DNA from: Streptomyces cacaoi | GTDB taxonomy: Bacteria > Actinomycetota > Actinomycetes > Streptomycetales > Streptomycetaceae | NCBI RefSeq assembly: GCF_006539165.1 | Contig: NZ_BJMM01000013.1 | Location: forward strand, 1 to 64,000 | Reading direction: 5' to 3' | DNA length: 64,000 bases | Part shown: in pieces, positions 37,789 through 48,848 of the stretch | Position numbering within the stretch: the stretch's first letter is position 1 | How the letters are laid out: each line of letters starts with the position of its first letter | Position numbers and translations under genes: made by a program | The notes under the pieces: generated by a model | Told to the model about the DNA's origin: nothing | The model's input: the letters and a program-made list of their open reading frames with translations, nothing else | Database searches by the model: none

Positions 37789-38435
37789 TACGGGGCCACC
37801 TCCAGGCCCGGTACGACCTTGCGCAGCTCGTCGGCGCTGATCGCCCCCGCGCGCAGCAGCACGGGCGTGGAGCGGGTGACGTCGACGATGGAGGACGGCA
37901 CGGCCTCGGCCGTCGGCCCTCCGTCGAGATAGACCGCGACGGACTCGCCCAGCATCTCCTGGGCGGCGTCGCAGGTCTGCGGCGAGGGGTGACCGGTCAG
38001 ATTCGCCGAGGAGACGGCCATCGGGCCGAACTCGGTGAGCAGTTCGATGGCCACGGGGTGCAGCGGCATCCGTACGCCCACGGTGCCCTGCGTCTCGCCC
38101 AGGTCCCAGGCGAGGGAGGGCTGGTGCCGGGCGATGAGGGTGAGCGCGCCGGGCCAGAAGGCGTCGACGAGTTCCCAGGCCGTCTCGGAGAAGTCGGTCA
38201 CCAGCCCGTGCAGGGTGTTCGGTGAGCCGACGAGCACCGGCGACGGCATGTTGCGGCCGCGGCCCTTGGCCTCCAGGAGATCGCCGACGGCCTCGGAGTT
38301 GAACGCGTCGGCGCCCACGCCGTAGACGGTGTCCGTGGGCAGCACGACCAGCTCGCCGCGCTTGACCGCGGATGCGGCCTCGCGCAGGCCCATCGCGCGG
38401 TCGGAGGCGTCGGAGCAGTCATATCGCCGTGCCAT
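37788..38435 (-). CDS. L-threonylcarbamoyladenylate synthase (Sua5/YwlC/TsaC family)
   Basis: 215 aa. Makes threonylcarbamoyl-AMP from Thr, bicarbonate and ATP for the t6A modification of tRNAs reading ANN codons. Motifs: KRGELVVLPTDTVYGVGADA near 27-46 (Sua5 KxR-like nucleotide/Thr site), FWPGALTLI and AVSSANLTGHPSP. Start ATG at 38435; the preceding open frame (to 38930) is antisense to prmC. Genes for prmC and the phosphatase-like protein flank it within 2 nt. Confidence 0.93.
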   Translation of the reverse strand: MARRYDCSDASDRAMGLREAASAVKRGELVVLPTDTVYGVGADAFNSEAVGDLLEAKGRGRNMPSPVLVGSPNTLHGLVTDFSETAWELVDAFWPGALTLIARHQPSLAWDLGETQGTVGVRMPLHPVAIELLTEFGPMAVSSANLTGHPSPQTCDAAQEMLGESVAVYLDGGPTAEAVPSSIVDVTRSTPVLLRAGAISADELRKVVPGLEVAP

Positions 38436-38437
38436 GG

Positions 38438-39283
38438 TTACGGCACCTCCCTGCGTGCAGTGGCAAAACGGGGCCGGTTGTTCAGGTCGGGGTGGTCCGC
38501 GGCGTCCGCCCAGCCGCGGTCCTCGGTGAAGATCCAGGGCACCTGTCCGCCCTGGGTGTCGGCGTGCTCGATGACGACGACGCCCCCGGGGCGCAGCAGC
38601 CGGTGGGCCGCGCGCTCCAGGCCGCGGATCGTCTCCAGGCCGTCCTCGCCCGAGAACAACGCGAGCTGCGGGTCGTGGTCGCGGGCCTCGGGGGCGACAT
38701 ACTCCCACTCGGTGAGCGGAATGTACGGCGGATTGGAGATCACCAGGTCGACCTGGCCGTCGAGTTCCGGCAGCGCGGTGAGCGCGTCCGCGTGGTGCAG
38801 GGCGACGCGGGAGCCCTCGACGTTGCGGCGGGCCCACTCCAGGGCCCCCTCGTCGAGCTCCACGGCGTGCACCCGCGAGCGCGGCACCTCCTGGGCGAGG
38901 GCCAGGGCGATGGCGCCGGAGCCGGTGCACAGATCGACGATGAGCGGTTCGGCGACGTCCATGGCGCGTACCGCGTCTATCGCCCAGCCGACCACCGACT
39001 CCGTCTCGGGCCGGGGCACGAACACCCCTGCGCCGACCCGGAGTTCGAGGTAGCGGAAGAAGGCCCGGCCGGTGATGTGCTGCAACGGCTCCCGGGCCTC
39101 GCGCCGGGCGACGGCCTCCCAGTAGCGCGCGTCGAAGTCGGCGTCGGCGACCCGGTGCAGCTCCCCGCGTTTGACGCCGTGCACGAAGGCCGCCAGCTCC
39201 TCCGCGTCGAACCGCGGCGAGGGCACGCCCGCGTCGGCCAGCCGCTGTGTGGCCTGCGCGACCTCAGCCAGCAACACGTTCAC
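38438..39283 (-). CDS. prmC: peptide chain release factor N5-glutamine methyltransferase PrmC
   Basis: 281 aa. Methylates the Gln of the GGQ motif in RF1/RF2. AdoMet motif [17 protein letters not shown] (about 155-171) and catalytic NPPY ([11 protein letters not shown]). It sits right after prfA, its substrate gene, in the conserved prfA-prmC order, with 50 nt between. Confidence 0.96.
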   Translation of the reverse strand: MNVLLAEVAQATQRLADAGVPSPRFDAEELAAFVHGVKRGELHRVADADFDARYWEAVARREAREPLQHITGRAFFRYLELRVGAGVFVPRPETESVVGWAIDAVRAMDVAEPLIVDLCTGSGAIALALAQEVPRSRVHAVELDEGALEWARRNVEGSRVALHHADALTALPELDGQVDLVISNPPYIPLTEWEYVAPEARDHDPQLALFSGEDGLETIRGLERAAHRLLRPGGVVVIEHADTQGGQVPWIFTEDRGWADAADHPDLNNRPRFATARREVP

Positions 39284-39333
39284 GTTCCGTCCCCATCCGT
39301 CTCACCGCACCCTGCCGTATCCCGGGCCCGGAC

Positions 39334-40404
<1,071 letters not shown>

Positions 40405-40454
40405 CGTGTGCATCCCTTTGCTGGAGAAACGAAGGCGCCGCGGCGCCGGAACAC

Positions 40455-40504
40455 CAAAAGAGCGCCGGCCGTGCCGCCCCCGACGGGCGGCACGGGCCGG
40501 CGCT
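40455..40504 (-). terminator. strong terminator after rpmE
   Basis: Inverted repeat of 19 pairs with one bulged base (arms 40461-40479 and 40485-40504). On the minus strand it is followed by CTTTTGG. It lies between rpmE and prfA. Confidence 0.75.
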
Positions 40505-40513
40505 GTGGTGTCG

Positions 40514-40744
40514 CTACTTCTTGGCCGTGCCGGCGTTCTTGCCGAAGCGGGCCTCGAAGCGGGCCACACGGCCACCGGTGTCGAGGATCTTCTGCTTGCC
40601 GGTGTAGAAGGGGTGGCAAGCCGAGCAGATGTCGGCGCGGATGACGCCCTCCGACACGGTGCTACGGGTCGTGAACGAGTTGCCACAGGTGCAGCTGACC
40701 TGGGTCTCGTGGTACTCCGGGTGGATGTCGCGCTTCAAGGTCAC
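40514..40744 (-). CDS. rpmE: 50S ribosomal protein L31, zinc-binding type
   Basis: 76 aa. Four zinc ligands are kept: Cys18, Cys20 (VSCTCGNSF), Cys40 and Cys43 (DICSACHPF). This is the C+ form, which is normally replaced by a Cys-less paralogue under zinc limitation (Zur control). Conserved [13 protein letters not shown] segment present. Located upstream of prfA as in most Actinobacteria. Confidence 0.97.
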   Translation of the reverse strand: MTLKRDIHPEYHETQVSCTCGNSFTTRSTVSEGVIRADICSACHPFYTGKQKILDTGGRVARFEARFGKNAGTAKK

Positions 40745-40913
40745 TCCTAGGTTCGGGAGGGCGCCGGGTCGGGAGACGGGTTGTCCACCGTGAACCGGGG
40801 CCGACGGTCAAGTTTGCCACTGCTGACCGCACCCCCCAAAACCGGGGCCCGGACGACGGTATTCCCCCGGTGCTCCCCGGCGCCGCACCGGCCCGGTTCC
40901 GGCGGAAGCGGCC

Positions 40914-42095
40914 TCACTCCCCGCCGGGTTCCCCCGCGGCCTCGGCCCGCTTCGTCCCCTTTCCGCCCGGGACGACGCCCCCTATGTCGGTCTTGTCGCC
41001 GGCGGATCCCTTGGTGGCGGACTTCGGTATCGCGCGGTCGTCCCGCAGCGCGTGCCACACCTTCGAGGTCTTCGACTCCATCGGCACGACCCGGTTGGGA
41101 TCGGCCGGGTCGTACTGCACGGGCAGGGTCGTCATCTGGATGTCGTCGGACTTGATCCCCTTCAGCATCCTGGCCAGCCCGGACAGCTCCTTGACCGAGT
41201 CCAGCTCGGAGTCCGTCGTCACCGCTGAGGTCGCGGTGTCGGCCAGGTCGTAGAGCCGCTTGGGGTTGTCGAACAGGTTGACGCTGTTGACCTGGTCCAT
41301 CAGCGCCTTGATGAACGCCTGCTGCAACTGGATACGGCCCAGGTCGCTGCCGTCCCCGACGCCGTGCCGGGTCCGCACCAGGCCGAGCGACTGCTCGCCG
41401 TCGAGGGTGTGGGTGCCGGCCTGGAGGTCGAGGTGGCTGTCCTTGTCCTTGATGGCCTTGTTCGTCGTCATCTTCACCCCGCCGAGGGTGTCGATGAGCT
41501 TCTTGAAGCCGGAGAAGTCGACCTCCAGATAGTGGTCCATCCGGACCCCGGAGAGCTTCTCGACGGTCTTGACCGCGCAGGCCGGGCCCCCGGTCTCGTA
41601 CGCGCTGTTGAACATCGCGCGCTGGGCGGGCACCCGCCGGTTGCCGGCGCTCTCGTCGCCCTGGCAGGAGGGCCGCTCGACGAGCGTGTCCCGCGGTATG
41701 GAGACGACGCTGGCCTTGTCGTGCTTCTCGTTGATGTGCACGACCATCGCGGTGTCCGAGCGGGCCCCGCCCTGGTCCTCCCCGTACTTGGCGTTGTCGC
41801 CCTCCCGGGAGTCCGAGCCGAGCACCAGGATGTCCATCGAGCCGTTCGGCACGTCCTGGGGGCGGTCGGTCCCCAGCGCCGCGTTGATGTCGACGCCGGA
41901 GATGTTGCCGTTCAGTTTGAAGTAGACGAAGCCGAGGCTCGTACCACCGAGCACCACGGCTCCGGCCAGGGTCCACGCGGCGGCGCGCGTCACGCGCTGA
42001 CGCCCCGTGCGCGGCTTGCGACGGCGGCCGGTGGCGCGTATGCCCCGGGAGCGGCGCCCGTCCGCCGTGTCGCCCTCGTTGCTGTCGCCGGCCAT
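40914..42095 (-). CDS. LytR-CpsA-Psr (LCP) family wall-polymer ligase
   Basis: 393 aa. Basic cytosolic N-terminus (RRRKPRTGRQRVTR), one membrane helix at about 38-57, then the extracellular LCP domain. Motifs: DILVLGSDSREGD, RSDTAMVVHIN, SVVSIPRDTLV, and DHYLEVDFSGFKKLIDTLGGV. These enzymes transfer lipid-linked teichoic acid or other polymers to peptidoglycan, which fits the WecA-like gene upstream. Start ATG at 42095. Confidence 0.92.
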   Translation of the reverse strand: MAGDSNEGDTADGRRSRGIRATGRRRKPRTGRQRVTRAAAWTLAGAVVLGGTSLGFVYFKLNGNISGVDINAALGTDRPQDVPNGSMDILVLGSDSREGDNAKYGEDQGGARSDTAMVVHINEKHDKASVVSIPRDTLVERPSCQGDESAGNRRVPAQRAMFNSAYETGGPACAVKTVEKLSGVRMDHYLEVDFSGFKKLIDTLGGVKMTTNKAIKDKDSHLDLQAGTHTLDGEQSLGLVRTRHGVGDGSDLGRIQLQQAFIKALMDQVNSVNLFDNPKRLYDLADTATSAVTTDSELDSVKELSGLARMLKGIKSDDIQMTTLPVQYDPADPNRVVPMESKTSKVWHALRDDRAIPKSATKGSAGDKTDIGGVVPGGKGTKRAEAAGEPGGE

Positions 42096-42329
42096 CTTCA
42101 CTCTTCCCTCAGTCCTGCCGTTCGCCTGTTGTCCGATGTGGACGCGATGTCTCGCGGAAGGGTTGCACAACGCGTCACCGGCACGCGTTTATCTCGCACC
42201 GACGGACAGAGGCGCCCCGACGGGGCCGTCGCTCCGCACTGATCCCGTTCTACCTGCGACGACGCATCCGCGCCCGGCGAGAGCGGACGGGTTGCTCCGG
42301 GCAACCACCTGTGGTCAAGCTCTCAGCAG

Positions 42330-42382
42330 GCAAAACACACGGCGAGGGCCGCCCCACCGTGTGTAATGGAGCGGCCCTCGCC
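42330..42382 (-). terminator. rho intrinsic terminator
   Basis: Perfect 12-bp stem GGCGAGGGCCGC / GCGGCCCTCGCC (42341-42352 with 42371-42382) and an 18-nt loop, followed on the minus strand by GTGTGTTTTGC. A clear intrinsic terminator for the gene encoding the Rho factor itself. Confidence 0.75.
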
Positions 42383-42403
42383 TGATCCGTCCGGGCGATC
42401 CGG

Positions 42404-44470
42404 TCAGTCCTGCCCGTTGCCCGGCGCAGGCGTCGTCTTCTGGATCTGGAGCAGGAACTCCGCGTTGGACTTCGTCTGCTTCATCTTGTCCAGGAGCAGC
42501 TCGACGGCCTGCTGCTGGTCCAGGGCGTGCAGGACGCGGCGGAGCTTCCAGACGATCTGGAGCTCCTCGTTCGCCATGAGGATCTCCTCCTTGCGGGTGC
42601 TGGACGCCTCGACGTCCACCGCGGGGAAGATCCGCTTGTCGGCGAGCTTCCGCTCCAGCTTCAGCTCCATGTTGCCGGTGCCCTTGAACTCCTCGAAGAT
42701 CACGTCGTCCATGCGGGAGCCGGTCTCGACCATGGCCGTCGCGACGATCGTCAGGGAGCCGCCGTCCTCGATGTTGCGCGCCGCACCGAAGAACTTCTTC
42801 GGCGGGTAGAGCGCCGTCGAGTCGACACCACCGGACAGGATGCGCCCGGAGGCCGGGGCCGCCAGGTTGTAGGCGCGGCCCAGCCGGGTGATCGAGTCCA
42901 GCAGCACGACGACGTCGTGACCCAGCTCGACGAGCCGCTTGGCCCGCTCGATGGCCAGCTCGGCGACCGTGGTGTGGTCCTCGGCGGGCCGGTCGAAGGT
43001 CGAGGAGATGACCTCGCCCTTGACCGACCGCTGCATGTCGGTGACCTCTTCCGGACGCTCGTCGACGAGGACGACCATCAGGTGGCACTCGGGGCTGTTG
43101 TGCGTGATCGCGTTGGCGATCGCCTGCATGATCATGGTCTTACCGGTCTTCGGCGGGGCCACGATCAGACCGCGCTGCCCCTTGCCGATGGGCGAGACCA
43201 GATCGATGATCCGGGTCGTCAGCTGGTTCGGCTCCGTCTCCAGCCGCAGCCGCTCCTGCGGGTACAGCGGCGTCAGCTTGGTGAACTCCGGACGGCCCTT
43301 GCCGCCTTCGGGCGCCATGCCGTTGACGGAGTCCAGCCGCACCAGCGCGTTGAACTTCTCGCGCCGCTCGCCCTCGCGGGGCTGCCGCACCGCGCCGGTG
43401 ATGTGGTCACCCTTGCGCAGCCCGTTCTTGCGCACCTGCGCGAGCGAGACGTACACGTCGTTCGGCCCCGGCAGGTAGCCGGAGGTCCGCACGAACGCGT
43501 AGTTGTCGAGGATGTCGAGGATGCCGGCGACCGGGATCAGGACGTCGTCCTCGGCGATCTGCGGCTCGCCGTAGTCCTCGCGGCCACGGCGTCCACGACG
43601 GTCGCGGTAGCGCCCGCGACGGCCACGACGGCCGGGGCCCTCGTCGTCGAAGTCGCGGTTGCCGCCGCCGCCCTGGTTCTGCTGACCGCCGCCGTCACCG
43701 CCCTTGTTGCGCTGCCGGTCCCGCTGACGGTCCCGCTTGGACTGACGGTCCTGCTGCTTGCCGTCACCGCCCTGGCCGCCGCCCTTCTCCGGCTTCTCGG
43801 CGCGCTCGGACGACTTCTCGCCCTTCTCGCCCCTGTCCGCCTTCTCGGACCGGCCGGCCTCCTGCTTGCCGCCGTCGCCCGCCGACTCGGCCTTGCCGCC
43901 CTTGGCGTCCTTGCCCGCCTTCGTCTCCTGCGCGGAGCCGGAGGCGTCCTGGCCGGCGGACCCGGCGGATTCCGTCTTGCCACGGCGCGCACGTCCCCCG
44001 GCTGCCTTGGCGTCGCCCTCGGGCTGGCCCGGGATCTCGATCTGCTGCTGGGCGTCCTGGCCGTCCTGGCCCGCGGGCTCGCCGGTACGGGCGCGGGAGG
44101 TGCTGCGCCGCTTCGGCTTCGCCTCGGCGGTCTCCGCCTCGGCCTTCTCCGACGCACCCGCGTCGGAGGTCTTGCTCTTGCTGGACGTGCCGGCTGCTGC
44201 GGCGTCCGAGGACGAACTGCCGCTCGCCTGACGCTCCTTGATGACCTCGATCAACTGGCTCTTGCGCATCCGCGCGGTGCCCTTGATGCCGAGGCTGGAG
44301 GCGACCTGCTGGAGTTCGGCCAGAACCATGCCCTCAAGCCCCGTGCCCGAACGCCGACGCCGGGGTGCGGCACCGGAGGCAGGCGAGGCGGATGCGTCCG
44401 TAGCAGGCGCCGCGGCACCGTCGGCTGCGGTATCGGCGTTCACGCCCATCAGATCGGTGGTGTCGCTCAC
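42404..44470 (-). CDS. rho: transcription termination factor Rho
   Basis: 688-aa RNA-dependent ATPase/helicase. N-terminal Rho-N helical domain (LAELQQVASSLGIKGTARMRKSQLIEVIKE region), then a roughly 230-residue Arg/Gly/Asp/Lys-rich disordered insert typical of actinobacterial Rho. The RNA-binding OSB fold (GILDILDNYAFVRTSGYLPG) follows, and the ATPase core has Walker A APPKTGKT and the R-loop LLDSITRLGRAYN. Start GTG at 44470, preceded by GGAAGGA. Confidence 0.97.
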   Translation of the reverse strand: MSDTTDLMGVNADTAADGAAAPATDASASPASGAAPRRRRSGTGLEGMVLAELQQVASSLGIKGTARMRKSQLIEVIKERQASGSSSSDAAAAGTSSKSKTSDAGASEKAEAETAEAKPKRRSTSRARTGEPAGQDGQDAQQQIEIPGQPEGDAKAAGGRARRGKTESAGSAGQDASGSAQETKAGKDAKGGKAESAGDGGKQEAGRSEKADRGEKGEKSSERAEKPEKGGGQGGDGKQQDRQSKRDRQRDRQRNKGGDGGGQQNQGGGGNRDFDDEGPGRRGRRGRYRDRRGRRGREDYGEPQIAEDDVLIPVAGILDILDNYAFVRTSGYLPGPNDVYVSLAQVRKNGLRKGDHITGAVRQPREGERREKFNALVRLDSVNGMAPEGGKGRPEFTKLTPLYPQERLRLETEPNQLTTRIIDLVSPIGKGQRGLIVAPPKTGKTMIMQAIANAITHNSPECHLMVVLVDERPEEVTDMQRSVKGEVISSTFDRPAEDHTTVAELAIERAKRLVELGHDVVVLLDSITRLGRAYNLAAPASGRILSGGVDSTALYPPKKFFGAARNIEDGGSLTIVATAMVETGSRMDDVIFEEFKGTGNMELKLERKLADKRIFPAVDVEASSTRKEEILMANEELQIVWKLRRVLHALDQQQAVELLLDKMKQTKSNAEFLLQIQKTTPAPGNGQD

Positions 44471-44882
44471 GAAGGGTCCTTCCCTGGAGCGGACGTCGGC
44501 CAGTCTGGCTCGGCGACCGGTTGTGCTGTCCGGCTGGAGTCCTGTGCTCTCGGACCTGGCCGGGGCGGTGGTCCCGCCTGGATGTACGGCGGGGAGATCA
44601 GTACGTGGGTACGGCATGAAGCGTCGACGTGGAAGTCCTTCACACCGGCTCCGGAGCGTGTTCGGTGCTGCCCGGCAGTGATCCAAGCAGTGTGGGAAGC
44701 TCCTGGAAGAAGAGATGGTCCCAGCTGGGGCTACCAGGGGAACACGCAAGCACCGCACTCTTCGAACCGTCACACCGTGTCGTTCGCGGTGTGCGCGCCC
44801 CAAGAGACTGCGCATGCTGACTTGAGATTAACACTACCGGATCCAACAAACATTCCCCCTCTCGAAGACCGGTATGCGACAG
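44471..44882. other. 412-nt rho upstream region
   Basis: No gene. On the minus strand an AT-richer patch near 44825-44855 (TTGTTG, TAATCT) may hold the rho promoter, giving a leader of more than 300 nt. Such a long leader would allow the autogenous Rho-dependent attenuation known for rho in other bacteria. Confidence 0.4.
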
Positions 44883-45887
44883 TCACCGGGGTGCGCTGCC
44901 TGCGCCTCCCGGTGCGCCGTCGGGGCCGTCCGTGCCCCTCGACCCTCCTGTGGCCTCGCCCGACGCACCGGTGTGGAGCGGCAGCACGCTCGCTCCCGCG
45001 GTGTCCAAGGAGAGCCGGTTCGCGGTCCAGCCCTCGCCTGCGAGCTGGGACATCTTGTCGGCCTCGCCGTCGTCGGCGGGCAGTGCCAGCACCGTGGGGC
45101 CCGCGCCGGAGATGACGGCGGGCACCCCCTCGGACCGCAGCCGGGCGACCAGATCGGCACTCTCGGTCATCGCGGGCGAACGGTACTCCTGGTGCAGCCG
45201 GTCCTCGGTGGCGGCGAGCAGCAGCTCGGGCCGCCGGGTCAGCGCCTCGACCAGCAGCGCGGCACGTCCGGCGTTGAACGCCGCGTCCACGTGCGGCACG
45301 GTGCGCGGGAGCAGGCCCCGCGCGGTCTCGGTGAGCATCGGCTTGGCGGGCACGAAGACGACGGGCAGCAGTGCGGCGGCGGGCTCCAGCCGCACGGCGC
45401 GGGCCGCGCCCCCGTCGCTCCAGGCGAGCGTGAAGCCGCCGAGCAGGCACGCCGCGACGTTGTCCGGGTGGCCCTCGATCTCGGAGGCCAGCTCCAGCAT
45501 GCCGGTCTCGTCGAGCCGGGCCTCGCCCCCGGTGGTGACGGCGCGGGCCGCCATGACGCCCGCGCAGATGGCCGCCGAGGAGGAGCCCAGGCCGCGCCCG
45601 TGCGGGATGCGGTTCGCGCAGACGACCTCCAGTCCGCGCGGCTGCCCGCCCAGCAGATCGAACGTCGTGCGCAGGGACTTCACGAGCAGATGGCGCTCGT
45701 CCCGGGGCAGGGTGCCGGCGCCCTCCCCGGCGATGTCGACGTGCAGGCCGGAGTCCGCGACCCGGACGACCACGTCGTCGTAGAGCCCGAGGGCGAGCCC
45801 CATGGCATCGAAGCCGGGACCGAGGTTGGCGCTGGTGGCGGGGGTTCGCACACGGACGGCGGCGGCACGGAACGCGGGACCGGCCAT
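44883..45887 (-). CDS. thrB: homoserine kinase
   Basis: 334-aa GHMP kinase phosphorylating homoserine for threonine synthesis. N-terminal VRTPATSANLGPGFDAMGLAL and the ATP loop IPHGRGLGSSSAA are diagnostic. The last 40 or so residues are a Gly/Asp/Ala-rich extension beyond the usual length of about 305. The ATG at 45887 is chosen; a GTG at 45926 gives 13 more residues. Confidence 0.95.
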   Translation of the reverse strand: MAGPAFRAAAVRVRTPATSANLGPGFDAMGLALGLYDDVVVRVADSGLHVDIAGEGAGTLPRDERHLLVKSLRTTFDLLGGQPRGLEVVCANRIPHGRGLGSSSAAICAGVMAARAVTTGGEARLDETGMLELASEIEGHPDNVAACLLGGFTLAWSDGGAARAVRLEPAAALLPVVFVPAKPMLTETARGLLPRTVPHVDAAFNAGRAALLVEALTRRPELLLAATEDRLHQEYRSPAMTESADLVARLRSEGVPAVISGAGPTVLALPADDGEADKMSQLAGEGWTANRLSLDTAGASVLPLHTGASGEATGGSRGTDGPDGAPGGAGSAPR

Positions 45888-46020
45888 CTTCCGATGACTC
45901 TCCTTGATGTGGTTTGCGAGCAGCACCCCGGAACCGCGGCGGCGCCGGACCGGTCAACGTCTCCGGAAAGACGTGGCACACGCCCCTCACGGGTGACGTG
46001 CGCGAAGCGGGGTGAATCTC

Positions 46021-46026
46021 AGCCTA
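46021..46026 (-). promoter_or_regulatory. candidate thrB -10 hexamer
   Basis: TAGGCT on the minus strand about 134 nt before thrB. It is downstream of the thrC hairpin, so thrB could be transcribed separately. No good -35. Confidence 0.35.
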
Positions 46027-46110
46027 TCGAAGGTGGGTTCACTGGCGACATAGGGCGCACAGGAGGCGCACGATGCGTGTCGTGAGCCACCCTGCGCTCC
46101 TTGCCCGCCG

Positions 46111-46140
46111 GCCCGGCCCGCAACCCGCGACGGGCCGGGC
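46111..46140 (-). terminator. hairpin between thrC and thrB
   Basis: Perfect 10-bp stem GCCCGGCCCG / CGGGCCGGGC with a 10-nt loop, about 90 nt after the thrC stop; no U-tract. It lies inside the 342-nt thrC-thrB gap (45888-46229), which holds no gene. Confidence 0.5.
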
Positions 46141-46229
46141 TCGTTGGTGCTGCTCCGGCGCGCTTCCGCACCGGGGCAGCCGGGGCGGAAGAGCAGGCCG
46201 GGCCGGGCGAGCGGGCCGGTCGTGCCGGG

Positions 46230-47396
46230 TCAGACGAGGCCGAGCCGGGCGGCTGCGGCGTCCGCGTCGACCGGCACGGTGACCGGCTGCGGGGCGCCGG
46301 CGACGGCCCAGTCGGGGTCCTTGAGGCCGTTGCCGGTGACGGTGCACACGATCCGCGACCCGGGCTCGACCCTGCCCTGCTCGGCGGCCTGGAGCAGCCC
46401 GGCGACCGAAGCGGCCGAGGCCGGCTCGACGAAGACGCCCTCGCGGGACGCCAACAGCTTGTAGGCGCGCAGGATCTGACGATCGGTCACCGAATCGATG
46501 AGCCCGCCGGACTCCTCCCGCGCCCGCTCGGCCGTCGTCCACGACGCCGGGTTGCCGATCCGGATGGCGGTGGCGAGCGTCGTCGGCTCCTTCACCGGCT
46601 CACCGCGCACGATCGGCGCGGCACCCGACGCCTGGAAGCCCCACATGCGCGGGGTGCGGGTGGCCACGGCGGGCAGCTCGCCACCGCCGGGGGCGGTGGA
46701 GGGCGTCGGGCGGGAGTACTCACGGTAGCCCTTCCAATAGGCCGTGATGTTCCCGGCGTTGCCGACCGGCAGCACATGGATGTCGGGGGCGTCGCCGAGC
46801 ATGTCGACGATCTCGAACGCCGCGGTCTTCTGTCCCTCGATCCGGGCCGGATTGACCGAATTCACCAGCGCCACCGGGTACTTCTCGGACAGGCCGCGCG
46901 CCAGCGTCAGGCAGTCGTCGAAGTTCCCCTCCACCTGGAGGATCTCCGCGCCGTGCACCAGCGCCTGGCCCATCTTCCCCAGCGCGATCTTGCCCTGGGG
47001 CACCAGCACGGCGCAGACCATCCCGGCCCGCACCGCGTAGGCGGCGGCCGAGGCGGAAGTGTTGCCCGTGGAGGCGCAGATGACGGCCTGCGCGCCGTTC
47101 TCCTTGGCCTTGGTGATGGCCATCGTCATGCCGCGGTCCTTGAAGGAACCGGTGGGGTTGGCGCCCTCGACCTTGAGGTGGACGTCGCAGCCGGTCAGCT
47201 CGGAGAGCACCTGGGCCGGAACGAGCGGCGTACCGCCCTCACGGAGCGTGACGGGAGTCGTGTCGGCGTCGACCGGGAGGCGGTCCCGGTACTCCTCGAT
47301 GATGCCGCGCCACTGCGGACGGCCGGCGCCGCGCCCCGGCTCCCTGGGCCCCTCGGCCTCGGACATCCGTGACATCGGAGGTTCCATGACGGTCAC
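46230..47396 (-). CDS. thrC: threonine synthase
   Basis: 388-aa PLP enzyme converting phosphohomoserine to threonine. PLP Lys86 in [29 protein letters not shown] phosphate-binding loop and the [15 protein letters not shown] glycine loop. Compared with the typical 350-residue form it has an N-terminal extension and a roughly 20-residue Pro/Gly insertion after WKGYREY (residues about 230-250). Start GTG at 47396; the ATG three codons later is an alternative. 42 nt after hom. Confidence 0.95.
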   Translation of the reverse strand: MTVMEPPMSRMSEAEGPREPGRGAGRPQWRGIIEEYRDRLPVDADTTPVTLREGGTPLVPAQVLSELTGCDVHLKVEGANPTGSFKDRGMTMAITKAKENGAQAVICASTGNTSASAAAYAVRAGMVCAVLVPQGKIALGKMGQALVHGAEILQVEGNFDDCLTLARGLSEKYPVALVNSVNPARIEGQKTAAFEIVDMLGDAPDIHVLPVGNAGNITAYWKGYREYSRPTPSTAPGGGELPAVATRTPRMWGFQASGAAPIVRGEPVKEPTTLATAIRIGNPASWTTAERAREESGGLIDSVTDRQILRAYKLLASREGVFVEPASAASVAGLLQAAEQGRVEPGSRIVCTVTGNGLKDPDWAVAGAPQPVTVPVDADAAAARLGLV

Positions 47397-47438
47397 TTCT
47401 TCTCGGCTCCCTTGCTCACCGTTGCCCGGTGCTGCTCA

Positions 47439-48740
47439 TTACTCACCCTCGACCCGCATGATGCTGGCCACCCCGCGCACGGTGTCGAGGCCGCGCAGCG
47501 CCTCCACCGTCGCGCTGAGCGCCGCGTCCGCGGCCCGGTGCGTGACGACGACGAGCCAGGCGCCGTCGTGCGCACCCTCCTTGCCCTTCTGCCGCACGGT
47601 GTCGATGGAGACCCCGTGCTCCGCGAAGACCGTCGCCACCTGCGCGAGGACGCCCGGCTTGTCGGCCACGTCCAGGCTGATGTGGTACCGGGTCACCACC
47701 TCGCCCATCGGGGAAACAGGCAGCTGCGTGTAGGCGGACTCGCCCGGCCCCTTGGCTCCGTTGAGCTTGTTGCGGCAGGCGGCCACCAGATCGCCCAGCA
47801 CGGCCGAGGCCGTGGGCGAGCCCCCGGCTCCGGGGCCGTAGAACATGAGCTGCCCGGCGGCCTCCGACTCGACGAAGACCGCGTTGTACGCCTCGCGCAC
47901 CGAGGCCAGGGGGTGGCTCAGCGGGATCATCGCCGGGTGCACCCGCGCGGTCACCGAGCGTCCGTCGGCGGCGCGTTCACAGATCGCCAGGAGCTTGACG
48001 GTGCAGCCCATGCGCCGCGCGGAGGCGATGTCGGCCGCCGACACCTCGGTGAGCCCCTCGCGGTGCACGTCGTCGAGGCGTACCCGGGTGTGGAAGGCGA
48101 TACCGGCCAGGATCGCGGCCTTGGCCGCCGCGTCGAAGCCCTCCACATCGGCCGTGGGGTCGGCCTCGGCGTAACCGAGCGCGGTGGCCTCGTCGAGCGC
48201 CTCGGCGTACCCGGCGCCCGTCGAATCCATGCGGTCGAGGATGAAGTTGGTGGTGCCGTTGACGATGCCCAGGACGCGGTTGACGGTGTCACCGGCCAGC
48301 GACTCGCGCAGCGGACGCACCAGCGGGATGGCGGCGGCCACGGCCGCCTCGTAGAACAGGTCGGCCGCGTGTTTCTCGGCCGCCTCGTGCAGCGTGGCGC
48401 CGTCCTCGGCCAGCAGGGCCTTGTTGGCGGTCACCACGCTCGCACCGTGCTGGAACGCGGAGGTGATCAGGGAGCGGGCGGGCTCGATGCCGCCGATGAC
48501 CTCCACGACGACGTCGACGTCCTCCCGCGCCACCAGCGCGGCGGCGTCGGTGGTGACGAGCTCGGGCGCGATCCCCGCGCGGACCCGGTCGGGGCGGCGC
48601 ACGGCGACCCCGGCCAGCTCGACCGGGGCGCCGATGCGCTGCGCGAGGTCCTCGGCGTGCGTCGTCATGATGCGTGCCACCTCTGAGCCGACCACTCCAC
48701 AGCCCAGCAGCGCCACCTTCAGCGGACGCGTACGCATCAT
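47439..48740 (-). CDS. hom: homoserine dehydrogenase
   Basis: 433 aa. Reduces aspartate semialdehyde to homoserine with NAD(P)H. N-terminal Rossmann motif VALLGCGVVGSEVARI, catalytic core INGTTNFILDRM and ALGYAEADPTADVEGFDAAAK. C-terminal ACT domain (YHISLDVADKPGVLAQVATVFAEHGVSIDTV-like) mediates threonine feedback. Two ATG codons open the gene. First enzyme of the hom-thrC-thrB block. Confidence 0.96.
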   Translation of the reverse strand: MMRTRPLKVALLGCGVVGSEVARIMTTHAEDLAQRIGAPVELAGVAVRRPDRVRAGIAPELVTTDAAALVAREDVDVVVEVIGGIEPARSLITSAFQHGASVVTANKALLAEDGATLHEAAEKHAADLFYEAAVAAAIPLVRPLRESLAGDTVNRVLGIVNGTTNFILDRMDSTGAGYAEALDEATALGYAEADPTADVEGFDAAAKAAILAGIAFHTRVRLDDVHREGLTEVSAADIASARRMGCTVKLLAICERAADGRSVTARVHPAMIPLSHPLASVREAYNAVFVESEAAGQLMFYGPGAGGSPTASAVLGDLVAACRNKLNGAKGPGESAYTQLPVSPMGEVVTRYHISLDVADKPGVLAQVATVFAEHGVSIDTVRQKGKEGAHDGAWLVVVTHRAADAALSATVEALRGLDTVRGVASIMRVEGE

Positions 48741-48783
48741 CCGACCTCGTCTTCCGTCTGTCTCGTCACAGCGTGTCGTGTGG

Positions 48784-48789
48784 TGTCAA
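48784..48789 (-). promoter_or_regulatory. possible hom -35 hexamer
   Basis: TTGACA on the minus strand, in the 108-nt lysA-hom gap. No TANNNT lies at normal spacing, so support is weak. Confidence 0.25.
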
Positions 48790-48848
48790 GTCTCACGTAC
48801 CGGTCCGCGGATTCCACGCCGGGTCCAGCATGTGGGACATAAATCTCG

